A stretch of 64,000 nt of DNA from Acanthosepion esculentum. Lineage: Eukaryota; Mollusca; Cephalopoda; Sepiida; Sepiidae. Positions 59,651-64,000 of the stretch are shown here, in pieces (the stretch's first letter is position 1; every line of letters begins with the position of its first letter). The stretch is from positions 33,513,999-33,577,998 of the forward strand of contig OZ038509.1 in the NCBI GenBank assembly GCA_964036315.1, in the 5' to 3' direction. A model generated the notes under the pieces. That model saw only the letters and a list, made by a program, of their open reading frames with translations. It did no database searches and had not been told where the DNA came from. The position numbers and the translations under genes are program-made.

Positions 59651-60012
59651 TATGAATTTAAACGCAATACTAAACTAGCGATGAGACCTCATCAATTTAC
59701 AGTTGAGCTGGCTAGAAATTACGGCTACATCTAGATGTAGCCGTAATTTCTATTTTAACAGTTTCTTTTCTTGGACTTCCCGCTTGTGGAATTCCATTCC
59801 AGCTCCATGCTTTCCAGCCAACTTTAATCTGCAAAAATTTTAATGCAATGTCAATTGTTATCTAGTGTCCCCTTGATTACTCTCTCTCTCTCTCTTCTCT
59901 TCTCTTTCCGCTCATCATTAATATTTTTGTTCCTAATTCTTCCACACCTTGTAACCCCTTGTGTTTTATTAGCATTACTTCCTTGCTTTGGTGATACCGA
60001 TTAAAAAATGAA
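59635..60012 (+). mobile_element. Jockey-like LINE 3' fragment with a palindromic insertion
   Basis: The forward strand reads RLYEFKRNTKLAMRPHQFTV and then, beyond a perfect palindrome at 59713-59752, sequence matching NSFFSRTSRLWNS in broken frame. The 3' end contains ccttgctttggtgataccga as in copy H (30.49 kb) and stops near 60012. The palindrome duplicates, in inverted form, the LINE segment that should occur once there. Confidence 0.75.
59713..59752. repeat. 40-bp perfect palindrome
   Basis: The left half tagaaattacggctacatct is followed with no spacer by its exact reverse complement. Related LINE copies have only the right-hand version (compare ggatgtagccgtaacatct at about 30.25 kb), so the left half is an added inverted duplicate. 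Confidence 0.95.
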
Positions 60013-62325
<2,313 letters not shown>

Positions 62326-63599
62326 TGTGGTGTCATGGCCATTTGTCTCTGAGAACGAATCAAAATTTTGTCAGCTGTTCGGCCAAAGCGGGCGTTGAAT
62401 CCGAAGCTTTTGACTTCTTCACCTTGTCACAAAATATGACAATGATCTATCTTTCCTTGTTGGCTGTTTTCTTTTGTTAAGAAAAATCATTATAAGAAAG
62501 TTGATAAATATGATAAAAAAATACGAATTATCTCAATCATTCATCAAAAGAGGAAGTGACATTAACATATAATTATTAATGACAGACGTAATAATATTGT
62601 GAGCCAAATTTTTTTAATGCAATTAGAAATTTAGAAGTAAAAATATCATTTGATATTAAGATAGAAGCATTTATTAATTGTGAGGTTATCGAAAATCTTA
62701 GTGCTGTTTATATGTCTGTAATGAACTGCAGAGTTAAACCTGAACAGCGGGAAAAATAGTTCATAGCAACGGTGTGACATTGTCTTCGTTCATAAACGAT
62801 AATGAAAGTCTCTGGTTCATGCACGCGCAAGCAGAAAAATACAAAATAAATAGAACTTGTGTTCATCAAGTATCTAAATGTTTCTATGGATAAATTTACC
62901 CAACATCATCAAATACGAATGAACACAGATTCTTAGAAATTTATAGCATTTGAGGATTGCAGAAACCTAAATAAAAATTACCGATTGATTGCAAAAGTAG
63001 ATATAAGTTGTGCAATAGCAGACTTTAAGTAAGAAACAGTAGATAATCAACCTCCGATATTTTGATCTACTTCCAATCAAACAACCAAACACTCCGCATC
63101 GTACGAAAAATCACTGTCACTTCAACGTATTAAATAGGAACTTATATGCGACCGAATTGCGGCAGATTTAAAGATATCGATTGATCGATAGATAGATCGA
63201 TAAAGGAATTCTTTCTCTCTCATATATATATTTTTCTTTAATTTTTCAAAGTTTCCGAATTGGCTATTTTTGTAATTGTTAAATATGTCGAAGTTCAGAT
63301 TTATTTTTATTTTATATTATTCTCTTTCCGAGTACTTTCGAACGTTGCTACATTTTCTTTCAAGGATTGTTCTGTGTCTACGCAACTGTTTTATGTCAGC
63401 CGCATCTCTTATTATAACATCCTATATACACGTGTATATGTGGATATATCTAATTTTATTTATTACTATTAATCTTGATATCAAGCACTATAATTATAAA
63501 GATTTCTTGCCTTAAAAAATTATCTTACAATATTACTGTGATCAACCGTTATTTCTTGAAATACCATTATCTTTTACTATTTTTCACCAAATATAAAAT
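62326..63599. other. AT-rich sequence, nothing recognised
   Basis: No recognisable gene was found. GATA/GATC-type short repeats lie at about 63181-63203. Confidence 0.45.
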
Positions 63600-64000
63600 G
63601 GCTACTGAATGAGGTTGTAAGTACGTAAAGTGGGGAAGTAAGAAGTGAATTTTTTGAGGATACGTATGACACAATGGTTGCGTGTAGTCTTTCAGAGGTT
63701 AAGATTGTAGTGATCGAGGAAGCATCCTCTCGTGATGTTTCATAAAAACAGTTTTAAGAAAGAAACTGACTGGAACTTCATTCTTAGCAGTGGAATACGA
63801 AGGAAATGAGGATTAGTTGATCCTGTGTACATGACATGGTGGGTCCTAGCTGTGACGTCTGGACTGGTGAAACTAAAGGAAGATCGCCTGAACATGTGTC
63901 ACGAAAATAGCGGCAGAACAGCGAGAGGCGAGCAGCATTTTGTCCGTGGGAAAGGTATTGAAGAGTGGAAAATAATTCATCGTCCACAGGGCCCCGTAAA
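63600..64000 (-). mobile_element. Jockey-like LINE 3' fragment, running off the window
   Basis: The reverse strand reads GPVDDELFSTLQYLSHGQNA, then ARLSLFCRYFRDTCSGDLPL, then a broken end containing words parallel to the DHYNLNLFKSRV end of copy C (3.8 kb). The subfamily is therefore that of copy C. The 5' part lies beyond position 64000. Stops and frameshifts are present near 63780. Confidence 0.65.

Overview
The window is repeat-rich, AT-rich eukaryotic DNA of metazoan type with no host protein-coding gene that I can support. Almost every open frame of interest belongs to a decayed transposable element or is a by-product of a microsatellite. The mix (several LINE families with C-terminal motifs I associate with octopod sequence, Penelope-like elements, mariners, tRNA-derived SINEs, very many long (TA)n tracts) suggests a cephalopod, most likely an octopus. 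That assignment is inference from memory of such repeats, not from a search.

Layout: 0.3-1.1 kb holds a reverse-strand Jockey-like LINE fragment split by a 206-bp terminal-inverted-repeat element. LINE pieces follow at 1.7-2.3, 3.2-4.4 and 4.7-4.9 kb. A decayed mariner lies at 5.65-6.75 kb, preceded by five tandem copies of its own 5' end. Microsatellites and AT-rich sequence fill 6.8-9.5 kb. A partly tandem repeat cluster lies at 9.5-10.5 kb and a GC-rich hairpin block at 10.8-11.2 kb. An RTE-type LINE on the reverse strand runs 12.2-15.1 kb, interrupted by a second LINE 3' end. A 1.26-kb mariner with perfect 30-bp inverted ends sits inside a (TA)n tract at 16.2-17.5 kb. Three copies of a short repeat with hammerhead-ribozyme-like cores lie at 18.6-19.6 kb. 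AT-rich unannotatable DNA follows, then LINEs at 22.1-22.9 and 27.9-30.5 kb, a tRNA-derived SINE at 24.3 kb, a Penelope-like endonuclease remnant at 31.5-32.1 kb and three tandem GC-rich ~245-bp units full of hairpins at 32.16-32.94 kb.

The middle is dominated by tandem arrays: a purine tract at 35.3-35.8 kb, a 24-30-bp minisatellite at 36.1-36.7 kb, and a 10.2-kb pyrimidine-rich minisatellite at 37.1-47.35 kb whose 35/38-bp units are organised into higher-order repeats of about 1.3 kb. The right part has an LTR-retrotransposon gag remnant (49.0-49.9 kb), a hAT transposase remnant (53.2-54.1 kb), a LINE with zinc-finger-like C-terminal segments (54.6-55.75 kb), a 2.6-kb Penelope-like element with inverted terminal repeats (56.46-59.03 kb) and LINE fragments at 59.6-60.0 and 63.6-64.0 kb.

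The most notable patterns are: (i) two unrelated repeat families that carry hammerhead-like cores; (ii) at least five LINE fragments bounded at both ends by microsatellites, often of the same unit; (iii) the GC-rich tandem hairpin unit just downstream of a Penelope-like remnant; (iv) the 10-kb higher-order minisatellite; (v) a 40-bp perfect palindrome inside a LINE that looks like a template-switch product. None of the elements appears intact, so there is no working gene system here to describe beyond these remnants.
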